A DNA stretch of 64,000 nucleotides from Tribonema minus (GCA_017506865.1 JAFCMP010000003.1:186001-250000), one strand, 5' to 3'; positions 22,680-34,344 are shown, numbered from the stretch's first letter. Made by a program: numbers and translations. Notes: a model not told the origin generated them from the sequence alone.

Positions 22680-22865
22680 AGCAACGTTGTGCAAAGCACT
22701 TCCTCCCAGTCGGCCGTTGAGCATTTTTTTGGTGGGACTCGTGCCTCAGTGCTCGAGTTGCCGCCGAGTAAACACTTTACTCGAGCCAGATGAGTTGACA
22801 AGCGGCGCTGGTAGACGTGGACTGTGTGAGCGCTAGGCGACGCCTGGGGCCAACAGCGTGGAGCC
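22680..22865. promoter_or_regulatory. Divergent promoter ftsZ / Sec61-alpha with a perfect hairpin palindrome
   Basis: The start codons of ftsZ (22679) and Sec61-alpha (22866) are only 186 bp apart (141 bp if ftsZ starts at 22724). The spacer holds a perfect 8-bp inverted repeat with a 3-base centre, CGAGTAAA-CAC-TTTACTCG at 22765-22783, flanked on the left by CTCGAG. It could be a protein-binding site for one or both genes; this is inference. Confidence 0.45.
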
Positions 22866-25800
22866 ATGCGCTTCTTGCATCTGATTCGACCGGTGGTGTG
22901 GCTGCTGCCGGAGGTGGCACAGCCTGATCGCAAGGTACGTGCATCATGCTAACGGGTTGCTTCTTGCAGATCGCAGGTCATGCTAAGCGTTGCTTCACGA
23001 GGCCCGCACGCAAGGAGGGTATAAGCTGGCGGTCTAACCTTGCTTGAAATAGCATTACCGCCATGCTGCACGCAGACGTAACTAGCGCTTGCACCAGTCA
23101 CCCGAGCTTGCTGTTGCAGTGCCACACACTGACCCGTTGCAGTGCCAACACTCGTGCTTCTGCATTGCTGCGCCTCTGCACCCTGCTGCAGATCCCTTTC
23201 CGAGAGAAGGTGCTATGGACAGTCATCACCCTCTTCATCTTCCTGGTGTGCTGCCAAATACCCATCTACGGCGTACAGTCAGCCAAGTCTTCCGATCCTT
23301 TCTACTGGATGCGTGTGATCCTGGCCTCCAACCGGGGGACCCTGATGGAGCTGGGTATATCCCCCATCGTCACCTCCTCTCTAGTCATGCAGCTCCTAGC
23401 AGGCAGCCGCATCATTGAGGTCAACCAGTCGGTCAAGGAGGACAGGGCCCTGTTCTCGGCTGCCCAGAAACTGTTCGGCATTCTGATCACGATAGGCGAG
23501 GCCGTCGCCTACGTCGTCTCAGGCATGTACGGTGACCTTGGGACTCTGGGGGCGGGCAATGCGATCCTGATCATCTGCCAGCTGTTCTTTGCCGGCTTGA
23601 TCGTCATCATGCTGGACGAACTGCTGCAGAAGGGGTACGGGTTGGGCTCGGGTATCTCGCTGTTCATTGCCACCAACATCTGCGAGACGATCATCTGGAA
23701 GGCGTTCAGCCCCACGACCATCAACACGGGCAAGGGGACGGAGTTTGAGGGCGCCATCATTGCGCTCTTCCACCTGATGATCACGCGCAGCGATAAGGTA
23801 TGTATATTTGTGCAGCATGACATGGTAGGCATTTATGTATCTGTTGAGCGCGGCCACGGCTCGGCAAGTTGCAGCGCTTCGTTACTACTGGCATAATATG
23901 CAGTTTGACGTTTTCACAAAATCTTGTAATGATGAGGGGTTTACTGAGCAATTCGCTGCAGTTTAATGTCAGCTGATGGGTATGCTACAGCTAGCGCATT
24001 GCAATCATCGGGCTTGTCTTTTGAAGCTTGTGTCGGATTACTGTATGAGGTAGCTATCATACGCACGTGCTCCCTTTGCGCAAACAGTAAAATGCCTGAC
24101 AAGCTGTTAGCTCAATGTGCAAGGGCCTGGTAGCCTGCTGGGTGGGCGTCAATGAGCGGGCACGAGGAGAGAATACATCCGACCTCATGGCCGGGGGAGA
24201 CGAGGTGCACATCGAGGCGCTTTCCACAGGCGGCGCGTGCATTGTTGGAGTCACCTCTTTGACGAGCCCTTGCATTGCAGGCACAACGGGCGCGTGCATC
24301 ATTGGAGCAACTTGAGCTGCAGGCACTGTGCACTATCACTCTCTGTGCTCACCACCTGCGGCAAGAGGTGCATCTCTCTAGGCCATGAGGGGTCATGGTC
24401 CCGCTCCCCGTGTTTGCTGAGGAAGGCCGACCCAGCAGGCGACTTCGTAACTGTCGTGTAACTGTATCCGTAGCTGTCATGTAACGGGGTGATCATCAAC
24501 ACTCCACTTCATCTGAGACATCCCTGTGGCTCGTTGATTCAGAGCGCATGCCCGAGCCATCCATCGCGACTGGTGGCTGCACCACTTTTTGCAAGTCAGC
24601 TCACTAACACATGAGGTTACGCTAGCCCTGACCCCAATGCACCACAGCCGCGTACTTCAACACTCTGAGCACTCAATGTGATATGCGGCTTCCTTGATGT
24701 TGACAGATGCGCGCTCTGAAGGAGGCGCTGTACCGCCAGAACCTGCCCAACGTGACCAACCTGCTGGCAACGGTGCTCATTTTCATCATCGTCATATATT
24801 TCCAGGGGTGGAGGGTGGACCTGCCGGTAAGCACTGCAACTTCAATACTTCAACTTACAATACCGCGCCTGCACAATGCTTGTTGATAGTTGTAGCAATG
24901 CATTCAAAAAAGTGCGTGTGCCAGCGCCATGTGCTGGACCGCGTCGGGGCAGGTGGGATTTGTGTACTTCCACTTCACCACTAATAACACTATCGGTCGC
25001 CACAAGCAGTTTGAGGTGATAGCTTTGTGGTGCCATCTTGATATCAGCGTTTTCCTATGCATCACGAACGTGGTGCAGCGTTTTCACCTGAGCTTCCATC
25101 TATTATGGTGCTCCATGTGATGATGTCCACAGCCGATGGCGATGCTTGTGCGCTCCTTCACTATCGCCTCCATCAGATCTGTGCACCAATGTGCAGACAC
25201 GGGCAATTGACATCACCCAAATTGGCAGATACTTGAGGCTGCTGTTGTTGTAGTGCATCAAGTAGTATGCATGGGCACTGGTCGAAAGCAGAGGCAAGCA
25301 CACCTGATAGGCTGCATTTTGCATCAAATCCTAAAGTTATGAAATGTACCGTCTTTGAAAGCTTCACCATTCCCTCGCTGGCGCTATGCTGTGCTTCGTC
25401 ATGGTACGCTGCTCCATGGTTGGTGTGACGAGGCCTTGTTACGGAGCGCTGTAGTGCCCCGCTTGCTGCCAGCTGCCTACACTTTTAACGAGGAGTGCAA
25501 GGCTTTACACATGTGTCAGTCAGCGCCCCCCCCTCTCCCCCCCCATCACCGCCCCTCTGAGCGCAAATGAAGCTTCAGCATCAGCCATGTGACTGAGCCC
25601 CCCCCCCCCCCCCCCCCCTTCCCCCCCTCCTGGCAGGTCAAGTACCAGAAGTACCGCGGGCAGCAGGGCACGTACCCCATCAAGCTCTTCTACACGTCCA
25701 ACATGCCCATCATCCTGCAGACGGCTCTCGTCTCCAACCTCTACTTCCTCTCCCAGCTCCTGCACAACCGTTACTCGGGCTCCATTTTGGTGCGCCTGAT

Positions 25801-26761
25801 TGGCCGCTGGGCTGAAGCAGAGGGCATGCCGGGGCAGACTGTCCCGGTGGGGGGTCTCGCGTACTACATCTCCCCCCCCACGAGCCTCGCGGACATACTC
25901 GGTGACCCCTTCCACGCCGTGTTCTACATCATCTTCATCCTCACGAGCTGCGCGCTGTTCTCCAAGACGTGGATAGAGGTCAGCGGCTCGAGCGCCAAGG
26001 ACGTGGCCAAGCAGCTGCGCGACCAGCAGATGGTCATCAAGGGCCACCGCGACACGGCCATTGTGCACGTTCTCAACAGATACATACCTGTCGCGGCGGC
26101 GTTTGGAGGCATGTGCATCGGCGCGCTCACGGTGGTGGCTGATTTCCTGGGGGCCATCGGCTCGGGCACGGGGATTCTGCTGGCCGTCACAATCATCTAC
26201 CAGGTGAGGGTCAGAGTTGAAGTTACTGGTGTCAGTAAGTTGCAGCAAGCACTGTGTGTCCAGTACAGTTATCAACCTGCGTGTGTAGGCTTCAGTGTTG
26301 AAGTTGCGATTGTCACTTTCATTTACCAGGTGACGTGCCGCACTTCTGCTTGTGGTTTGTCTCAGATTGCGAACAGCCGTCAGCTCAGGATCATTCATTC
26401 TCCTGTTGCTCAGCCCATTGTATGCATTGCATTGAGCAGAATTTCTTGTTCAGCGAAGCGCCTCACAGCGGATCGCTGCAGCAAGGCAGCAGTTTTGAAC
26501 GCTTTGCGCGTTCATGACTGTGTTTGCAGTGCACGCACTGCTTTCACACTTGGAAACTTGCCGATGCTGGCCTAGTGTCAGTCTCTGTTCCCAAAGCTCA
26601 CTGTTGCCTAAGCATGACCTGCCAAGCGTTGCTACACGTCTACATTGAGCATGTGCTTTGAATGTTCACTGACCCCGTTTTGGCTTCTGTTGCTCTCGCG
26701 CGCGCAGTACTGGGAGATGTTCCAGAAGGAGGCCGGCAGCATGGAGGGAGGCGGCTTCTAA
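22866..26761 (+). CDS. SEC61A: Sec61 alpha, ER protein-translocation channel, five exons
   Basis: Sec61-alpha is the ten-helix channel of the ER translocon; in algae with a complex plastid it is also the entry point for nuclear-encoded plastid proteins. Exons: 22866-22934, 23192-23797, 24707-24826, 25637-26203 and 26708-26761, all phase 0, total 471 residues, the canonical length. Family hallmarks are [35 protein letters not shown], the plug/hinge region [52 protein letters not shown] and [15 protein letters not shown]. The last exon encodes 17 residues ending in EGGGF. Exon 4 is preceded by a 21-C run. Intron 4 carries a copy of the end of exon 4 with its donor. It starts 186 bp from divergent ftsZ. 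Confidence 0.97.
25598..25618 (+). repeat. Poly-C tract at Sec61-alpha exon 4 acceptor
   Basis: Twenty-one consecutive C followed by TTCCCCCCCTCCTGGCAG form the polypyrimidine tract directly before exon 4. Thymine is nearly absent, which is unusual for a 3' splice site. Confidence 0.7.
26186..26335 (+). repeat. Duplicated exon end plus 5' splice site in Sec61-alpha intron 4
   Basis: The exon 4 end and donor (GTCACAATCATCTACCAG|GTGAGG, donor after 26203) recur as GTCACTTTCATTTACCAG|GTGACG, donor-like after 26329. The offset is 126 bp. The copied GT could act as a cryptic donor. Confidence 0.75.
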
Positions 26762-28561
26762 GCCAATGCCACTCCATGATAGCAGGCAGGCGAGGAAGGG
26801 TATGCATGCGCTGTGCAAACCTACCTGCGGGCGTAGCTGCAGTGCTCAGACTATTGGCGCGCATGCACCCCTAAGGCGGGTGCTGCTCGTGGGGGGAAGG
26901 GAGTGGGGACAGGGTGTGTCCCAATCTATCATCATGGGGGGGGGGGGGCAGGGGAACCTGCAACCAGACGTTGCAGGCGGGCAGGGGGGGGGGGGGGGGG
27001 GGAGAAGACAGGGGGAGGCTGGCTGAATGGGGGCACAAGTTTTTCTCGCACAAGCAGGGCTATTAGACCTTGCGGCACTGCCGAGCACATGCGGAGGGCT
27101 GCTCGGTGGGAGTCAAGCAGCGGGGGGTCGGAGTGAGGGTTTACCCGTTGGCAGGCGCGGCCTTGAGCAAGGGGGGTGCTCTTGGGTCTCTTGGCCGTGA
27201 CTGGTAGCGTCTCTGGCTCCTTGCTTAGGTGTGCGGCTCCTATTGAAGTTGAAGAGCAGTGGGCGCGCACTCGCAAGCGTGTGCGCGAGCGGTGTGTGTG
27301 TCGCTGAGATACAAGACATTGACACACTACATATGCATTTGAATGCATTTGAGCCTCGTTTATTTTTTGTTGTCGTGCATTGCTTTGTGCTGCTGTGTTC
27401 ACAGATGTGTATTGTATCTTTCGACGGGGGGTTCACTTCTTTGCAATTGGGTATCACTCCAAAACGGGGATGTTTCCAGTGCTCAGCTATGTATCTGTCA
27501 AGGTAATGTTCTCATGCATCAGCATGTGGGCGCGTGGGAGTCACAAGTGTGTTCTGACTGCTGGGAACACACTTAACTACAAGGCTGCTGGTGCTCAAAT
27601 GCGTGCAGCATTTGACAAGCGACATGTATGCCTGATATTTTGGGAGTGTTTATGAGTGCAGGCAGCAGATATTTGAGTTTTTTCCCATCAAGAATGGAGC
27701 CTCAGCACAAGCAAGCACGCTGTGGAAGTTTGGCATCGCGATATATACCCTCTGGTGGCAACATGCGATCCAGCCACCACTATTGTGAACATCAGTCATC
27801 ATCGCCTATCATACTCGCTTGCGACATCTTTGCACGCTGACAGACGTGTCACACAGGGCTAATGCTGCGGCACATGCCGCTGCCGGCGCAGGCTACTGTA
27901 CCAATGCTAGCCACAATTACAGTCGTCCAAGTCGGCGCTGATATTTTCTATGCCTAGTTTGGGTCACACCGCTAGCGCCTGGCAAGTACAATGGTGAGGG
28001 TCACTTGACAAGTGCTGTCTCACTAGCAAAATATGTACATAAAAGCTTTTTCGCGCCCTGAGCGAGAATTAATAAAAAGCACATAAAGCCTAATGGTGTT
28101 GCCAGCTGAACTTCACGAATGCTCTGCACACGCTGTGCACGGGCATAGCACATTGAGGAATGCCGTTGCGATGTGTTTCTGTCTCAAGAAAGTTGCATGC
28201 AGTGGCCATGTAGCCCTCTACACCCATATGCCGCAACGTTGCAACAATGTGAGTAGCCCTCTATAGGCGTTTCTTCATTGCCCCACCCCAGCGCTCGACT
28301 TCCAACAAAGGACCCACTGTCGACGCTGATCATGCGCAAGCACCAAAAGAGACAGAACAAAGCTCGAAACGCATTGCCAGCAGCTCGTCCCATATAAGTG
28401 AGAATATTGCTTGTATGACCACATCAAGTCCTCCTTTCTCCGTGGCCTTGTGGTATCCACACTGGCACCACAAAGAGCGTATGTACACATCCGTGTGCAC
28501 GCATCACTAACGGCATTGAGCACTGTCGCTACATACATCAAGCATCCCCCCGCAACGGCCA
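26762..28561. other. Intergenic region between Sec61-alpha and BSD gene
   Basis: Both flanking genes point into this 1.8-kb spacer. It contains G-rich runs at about 26936-27002, possibly a remnant of poly-C-type sequence on the other strand, and a dispersed-repeat copy at 28036-28084. No coding region is supported. Confidence 0.5.
28036..28084 (+). repeat. Dispersed repeat family, copy 2
   Basis: It contains GCTTTTTCGCGCCCTGAGCG then AGAATTAATAAAAAGCAC. It matches the cores at 1-30, 46858-46944 and the inverted copy at 33107-33184. Homology stops after the A-rich end. With the inverted copy it flanks the BSD and F-box/ankyrin genes, but the long sequence between them does not look like a transposon body. 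Confidence 0.8.
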
Positions 28562-31000
28562 TTACAAATCTCCGATTTCTGCGGCTATCTGAGCTTCAAG
28601 TTCATCATCATCCCCCTCGACATCTGCATCGTCAATCTCCAAGTCACCGAGGTCATCAAAATCATGCAGTTCATCTCCCCCTTCCTCCGCACTGTCAGCA
28701 TCTGCGTGTTTTTGCGCCTGCTCTTGGGCATTTGCGTCCGCTTGCGCGTTCGCATCCTGCCGGTCTGCTGCAGATGCTATAGCGTGTTGAGGTGGCGGCG
28801 GAAATGCTGAGACAGCCGTCTTTGCCGCCTGCACTTCTGTCGCCGACAATGTTTCTGCGAAAGGGGGGATGGGAAGGGGCAGTCAGTGCGCTGTTGTAGC
28901 TAATCTCCATGTACTTGCGTGATGCAACAGGTCTTGGTGCACGCAAAAGGTTTCAATGGACCTGTGATCTTACATTTCGATGCACACTGCCACGTGCAGA
29001 TTGTGCGGGCAGAGAATGCTACTTCAGAAATGAACTGCGTGCCATGCAGTATAGACACGCTGGTCCAAGACTCTGTAACCACAGCTTTTACCAGCACGGC
29101 CGCTTTTCGAGGAGATGCAGCACAGCTGACAGTTGATTTGAGCCTTATTAGAGCACTTTGTGCGTACTGAATGCTCACTTGGCAGCCAATCTCAAGCTTT
29201 TGCAGCTTCTCTGTGCTGTGTCACCGTGCGTCAAGTGAGCGAACCTGGAAAATTGAAGTTTTACTTCTGTGTAATTTCCTTAGTCACCCTGGAAAGCTGG
29301 TCGCCCTACCAATAGCATGCAAGTGTACTCATGCTGCTGGTAGTGGCGGCAGCGACTGATCCGTACTGCACCCAGTTGCAGAGCTTATACGCTGGCCACA
29401 CCTTATTAGCAACAGCAAAGCAGTCGCCGCACGCTTCCTGCCTACCGCAACATGTATCGCACGCTCAATCACAGCAAGTGTACCCATGCCAGCAACCTGC
29501 TGGTAGTGACACGGTGCTGTCATGCAGTGACTGATCCGTGCAGCACCCAGCTGTACAGCCCATTTGCGGCAAACTGGCCGCGCATCGATAGCAACAGCAA
29601 CACGCTCGCCGCTTGCTGGCCTGCCATAACATGTCTCGTACGCTCACTCATATCAACACTACTGAAACAACGCTCAGTGTCAGGAACATACTGCACCCAT
29701 CGCTCAGGTGCCATATGCCAAGTTGCCAACCACAGTATACCTACCCCCCTTGCTCGACTGCAGCTCACCGAAACCGTCCTGCGAAACAATTCTTGAGGGC
29801 GCCTTCTGGTCTGCAGAAGGACCCCCAGCACCGGCAGCCTGCGTCAGCGGCTCCACGCCCGCTGCCAAGCGCAGCACGTTGATTTTGTAGAAATAATTCC
29901 GCCAGAACGCTGTCTCGCCCACCTTTGAAATGTACCTGGCGTGCATCTGCCGCAGGGGTAAGGACAGCAAAAGTTCCAGTGGATGTAGTGCGCGAAGGTG
30001 ATGCTGCGTATGCGGTGCGGCGGCGCATGTTGTTGTCGCTGTGGACACGCTCAACATCTGTCTATAGGGGATGGGCGCAAGTCATGGCAGAAGAAGCCAG
30101 TGTTTGCATGCGTTCCCACAGCAGAGCAGCAGCAGCAGAGCAGCAGGAGAGGGCACGTTGCTGCACACTCCGCGCGCATCCAAGTTGGCTCACCTTTGCG
30201 AGATTGGCGTCCAGGTCCATGAGGCGCATGGCGCAGGCGATGTGCGGCGTGAGGTCAAACGCGTAGTTGGCGTCAGGCGGCGGCGCCTCCGTGAACGTTG
30301 CAGACTCCAGGGACAGCGCAAAGACCTTGGCCAGAAGGTCGTCGCTGAGAATGCTGCGCGATTCGTCCTGAGTCTCCCATGGCAGAAGCCTTATTTCACA
30401 CGCCGCTGTCGCGTCTTTCTCGGCCCGAAATTTGTCCTCTTCTGCCTTGATGTCGTCGCCCACGGCCGCTACACTGTGCTGCACGCCCTGTGTCAAGGTC
30501 TGTGTGTGGCAGTGGACACATGGACTGAGGTAAATGAAGCGAATAATACAGAAACAGAATAAAATGAGGAAGCATTTCAGATGAACCTCATTGAAGTGCT
30601 GGGCTTGTCGGCTCTTGATGTCTGATGTACACAGAAAATGGCATAGAAGCTAACTGCGCAGGATACAGGGGGGTTAGTATCGATAACAGCCTGAGGTCAG
30701 CACAAAACAAAATGTGGAAACCTGCCGAGCCAGAACTCCAGATGAGGCTTCAACAATCGATGGGCCGAGTTCAGATTCGTGAGATCATGTCAAACGAGTG
30801 TTGACTCTCCAAGGAGCTGCAGTGTATAGAGTAGGATTCGTCTTGTGGCTCACGTTGATGTCGATATGTGCGAGGTTCTCAGAGATGTGCTGCACGTTCT
30901 CCTGAACGTCTGATGCGAACTTGCTCACGGACTCTTGAGCAGCGGCTGCCGCAGCAGTCACTTGCGCGGTGATGGAGTCAAGGTTAAACCAGCCCGCCAT
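28562..31000 (-). CDS. BSD-domain protein, four exons
   Basis: Exons: 31000-30854, 30499-30194, 29946-29745 and 28854-28562. Phases agree at each join (0, 0, 1), giving about 315 residues. The N-terminus MAGWFNLDSI is followed by an Ala-rich amphipathic helix. The BSD core spans exons 2 and 3: LLPWETQ, ILSDDLLAKVFALSLESATF, then VGETAFWRNYFYKINVLRLA, where the FWRNYFY segment is the family signature. The C-terminus is strongly acidic (Asp/Glu-rich), ending AQIAAEIGDL. BSD proteins of this plan (BSDC1/synapse-associated type) are poorly understood and are usually linked to membrane or trafficking functions. Intron 3 holds a diverged direct repeat. The start is 366 bp from the divergent F-box/ankyrin gene. 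Confidence 0.85.
29350..29745. repeat. Diverged direct repeat, about 174-bp period, in BSD-gene intron
   Basis: A segment at about 29350-29473 (landmark GACTGATCCGTACTGCACCC) recurs at about 29524-29650 (GACTGATCCGTGCAGCACCC), including internal matches such as AACATGTATCGCACGCTCA versus AACATGTCTCGTACGCTCA. A partial third copy begins near 29678, close to the exon 3 donor. Confidence 0.7.
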
Positions 31001-31365
31001 GGCACAACCTCGAGGTGGTTCTCAGTTGCCAAGTGGCAGTTGAAGTTGCATCATCATGAAAAATATAACTCGTAGTTCAACGACCGTGATGCGCTGTCAT
31101 GCGCACCAACAGCATGTGTTCGATGTGCTGCAAAGGAGATCCAGTTGCCTTCTCGTTGAGAGGCCATGGCTATCCCCCGGCTGCAACTTGGCGGAACTAA
31201 CACCCGCAGGTGGGTAGACCTCGATAGCAAGAGGAAGTATCGACCCCGTTTGTTTCAGACCATCAATCGCAGCTGCCACTCACCCTATCCTCGCGTGCGT
31301 GCCTGCGTGCAGAGCAAGCGGCAGCAGCGACGCAGGCTGTCAGCCTGGCAGCTGAGCGCGAGGCC

Positions 31366-32858
31366 ATGCTGTTGGTGTTGAATGACATAAGCCCATTCAC
31401 ATGTCCTGGTGTAAGGGTATTGGCCCACACGCTGGAGGCGATGCGGAAAAAATTGCTGGAGGTGACAGCTGTGGCAGGGAGCGACGATGCCCAGGCGAAT
31501 GTTCGCTTGCGCTGCGAAGGCGAGGGCAATGGGCCACGGCGGGCCGTACTGGCAAACATCCAGCTGCTGACATCAATCCTCAGCTTCATGGGACGCGGCC
31601 ATTGGCTCTACCTTGCGCCCGTTGCGCAGTCATGGCGCACGGCGTACATGTCCATCATGGCACAGCAAGAGGGTGTGCCGTGGGTGTGCGCGACGTCGCC
31701 GCCGGCCGCCGTGGAGTCTCCGCAGCGGCTCGAGATGGCGCTCGCCTGCGGCATCACGGTCCACGTGCCGAGCCTCCATTACAGCTGTAATGTGTTTGAC
31801 GCCGCTGGCGCATCGGGCTCAATGGAGGTCGTGCGGCGTCTGCACGGTCTGGGCTTGAGGGTCTCATGCGTCCTCCCCAGTGCTGCGCGCGCGCGGCGCA
31901 CGGGCATTCTCTACAGATTGCCAGCGCTGGTGCAGGAGAGCGGCGATGAGGTGACACTCCACACATGGGTGCTCGTACAGGCGAGTATCCTCGGTGCCGC
32001 GTACGATGACAATGAGCTCAAGGCAGTGCTGGTTTGGCTGTCGCAGCAGGTGCGCCCGTGGCCGGTGTGGTACTGCACACTCCTGTGCCACACCGCTGCA
32101 CGGAAGGGCCGGCTGGCAGCGCTGAAATTTCTCATGCACGATGACCATGGGCAGGCGCTGTTCGGCCCGCTCATTCGAGACCTGTCCGCCGTAGACTGGA
32201 GCAGTCCAGAGTGGACCAAGGCACCAAAGCAGCATTTCAAATGGCCGTCTTTTGCATTTGATGATGAGCCTGAGTTTCACCAGTACGCCAACGCCCTTCT
32301 CACGCTCATGGACGCGGCTGCAGTAGGCAGCCGCGTTGAGATGTTACAGTGGTCGCGTCAGGAGCAGGGGCTGCCGTTCACACGTCTCACCATGCCGTGC
32401 GCAGCTGCGCGCGGGCGGTTAGCTGCTCTGCAGTGGCTGCACCGCATGGGCTGCCCACATGACGTCAATGATCTTTGCAAGGTGAGCCTGACTTATTCCG
32501 ACCAATACGCACCTGCGCTACACCCCCCACACATGGAGTGGCTAAGGAGCATCGGGGGGAGTTGGAGTCGCGATATGGTGACAGCGGCATTAGCAGAGAC
32601 GGTGGGGCGTAAGGGCGCTGAGACCAGCATTTGCTGGCTGCGCAGCGAGGGCGCAGATGGCCAACACTGGCTGATGTTTTGTTCAGCTCGACTGAGCAGG
32701 AAGACTTTGACGTCAAAGCTTTCCTATGGGCGGCACAGCAGGGCTGCCCCTGGGGTGAGTGGAGGTCGCTGTCGTGTGACGGACTGTCGGACGGGCGCTA
32801 CACCATCAAGAAAGCGATCCATGCCGCCGGTTGCCCGTGCCAGTGTCGCAGCGACTGA
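31366..32858 (+). pseudogene. F-box-like/ankyrin-repeat protein gene with a one-base frameshift
   Basis: The frame opens at 31366 with an F-box-like helix pair (LLTSILSFMGRGHWLYLAPV, then AQSWR) near residues 67-91. It continues with divergent ankyrin-type units such as AAARGRLAALQWLHRMGCPH and MEWLRSIGGSWSRDMVTAAL. This plan is common in large algal and protist families. Near 32655 the repeat reading WLRSEGA loses frame; the expected continuation (WPTLADVLFSS, then KAFLWAAQQGCPW) is intact one frame over and ends at a TGA at 32858. The original frame runs on without family features to 32895. It is either a recent pseudogene or a one-base assembly error. Such proteins usually act as ubiquitin-ligase adaptors or binding scaffolds; the substrate here is unknown. 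Confidence 0.65.
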
Positions 32859-32895
32859 TTCAGAACAGAGCGACACGCACATGCAAGGTAAATGA

Positions 32896-33220
32896 ACATT
32901 GCAGCTCTGCCGAAATGACAATGGCTTTCTTCTGGCGCAGCTGACTTCGTGGTGTGCAAGCGCAGCTGTGTGTGAATGCCATGCAACAATGCCTTGAATA
33001 ATCCTCGTGTGGCGCAGCTAACATGCGTGCGTGTGTGCACGATTTGGCAAAACAGTGATTTTGGACTTGTGTGTCTGGAAATGAAGCCCCCAAGGAAAAG
33101 TGTGTGATGTACTTTTTATTAATTCTCGCTCAGGGCGCGAAAAAGCCCAGATGATTGGCATCTAGCTGTAAGGAATCTACATGTCGTATGACAGTCTGAA
33201 AGTGTCGCAGCGACAACCAC
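32896..33220. other. Spacer containing inverted dispersed-repeat copy
   Basis: This holds the 3' flank of the F-box/ankyrin gene and, on the other strand, the 3' untranslated part of the retroelement remnant, including the repeat at 33107-33184. No gene is seen. Confidence 0.5.
33107..33184 (-). repeat. Dispersed repeat family, copy 3 (inverted), at retroelement 3' end
   Basis: Read on the minus strand it runs ATGTAGATTCCTTACAG ... ATCTGGGCTTTTTCGCGCCC ... AATTAATAAAAAGTACAT, matching copy 4 over about 80 bp. It lies just downstream, on the same strand, of the degraded retroelement reading frame, which supports the view that the family is that element's 3' terminus. Confidence 0.8.
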
Positions 33221-34344
33221 TCAAACGCCACCGCCGCCAAATGGCATCTCGGGGTCCTCCCCTACGTCCTCCTCCATGTGCCCCCCCCCCCTGGATTCTG
33301 CCATGTGTGTCATGACACGGCCAGAGTACGCCATGTGGAGCGCTGCCGACAGTGCCGAGCGTAAGCGCGCCAGGGCGATGCCCTTGAGAGCTTTAGGGCG
33401 CGCTCCTCCGGGCACTGACATCCTGCTGGCATACTCCGTCGCCACAGCCTCCAGCAGCTTCCGCCCCTGCTCCCCAATGCTGCAAATGACCCTATTGCCA
33501 AAGTGGCAAGTTTATAGCAATTCTGATCATAATGACCAGAATAGTGGGTAGTCTTGGCGGCCTCCTGGTCGCGGCAGCATCGCTCAGGGGCTGCAGCAGT
33601 CTTCGCCGCCCGCGACGCCACCTGTGCCTCGAAGCAGGTAAAGTCCACCATGAGCGGTAGGTGGCGTGTCGGGTCGTCGTGGCCGGTCACCGGGAAGGCG
33701 TCGGCAGGCAGCACGATGTCCATCCTGCGACTCCCCGGCGGCCCGGCGGACCCCAGAAACGGCGTGTAGTCCTCGTCAACCAGTCCCGTTTTGAGGTATT
33801 GCCGCAGGATGCGCTGCGTGGCCCTCTTGACGCTATTATGGACGATGGTGTCGTGCGCCTTGACGCGTGGCGCTTGACATAGCCGTGCATGCAGGGTGCC
33901 GCCCGGCGACTTCCCGCACAGCTTGCAGCCTGTCGTCTGTTCCTCTACTCCGATGGCGCGTTTGACGGCCAGTTGCCAGGATAGGCCGTCGAACGAAGCC
34001 GTTGCGGAGTACATGGGCTCGTTGAGGAATGCCATGCCGATCGAGTGCATGTGGCGCTGCGACCGGAATCGAGCAAGTGCTTGCGTGCGTTGCGTGCCCT
34101 GCGGCAGCTGTTGCAGGTCCGCCTCCACCTTATCTGCAAGCTCGGTAGCGACGGCATCTGCAAGCGCACTCTGATTGGGGCGCTTCAGGCTACACTGCAA
34201 CTGCAGAGCACTGGCGTCAAGTACGCAAACAGCCTCCGCACCAGTGCCACCACCTGTTGTCGGCCGCAGTGTGATGTACATATGTTTCCCTGACGTTTGA
34301 AGTCGAGAGCAGCGTTTTTGTGCACGTGGATGACATCGCTGCAA
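33107..34344 (-). mobile_element. 5'-truncated, frameshifted non-LTR-type retroelement remnant
   Basis: The minus-strand frame from 34344 carries a zinc-knuckle pattern C140-x2-C143-x8-H152-x3-C156, then an HNSV segment. An acidic pair follows at about Asp209 and Asp234 within MDIVL ... LMVDF, then an HYDQNCYKLATLAIGSF segment. This order resembles the C-terminal part of RLE-type non-LTR retrotransposon proteins (CCHC finger then PD-(D/E)xK-like endonuclease). No reverse-transcriptase domain lies upstream, so the copy is 5'-truncated. Near 33480 the frame shifts; the expected continuation lies in the adjacent frame down to 33221. The 3' end is the dispersed repeat. It is a dead copy. An alternative is a captured host gene fragment. 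Confidence 0.55.

Noticed and set aside
25520..26398. Minus-strand open frame of 292 codons
   Set aside because: Antisense shadow of Sec61-alpha exon 4, rich in residues expected from the reverse complement.
32480..32653. A short intron to repair the F-box/ankyrin frame
   Set aside because: GT...AG borders exist and the frame would fit, but the segment removed encodes a typical ankyrin-like unit, so a frameshift is the better explanation.
28036..33184. A large transposon bounded by the inverted repeats at 28.0 and 33.1 kb
   Set aside because: Two other copies of the repeat exist singly, the ends are not terminal on both sides, and the interior holds ordinary host genes.
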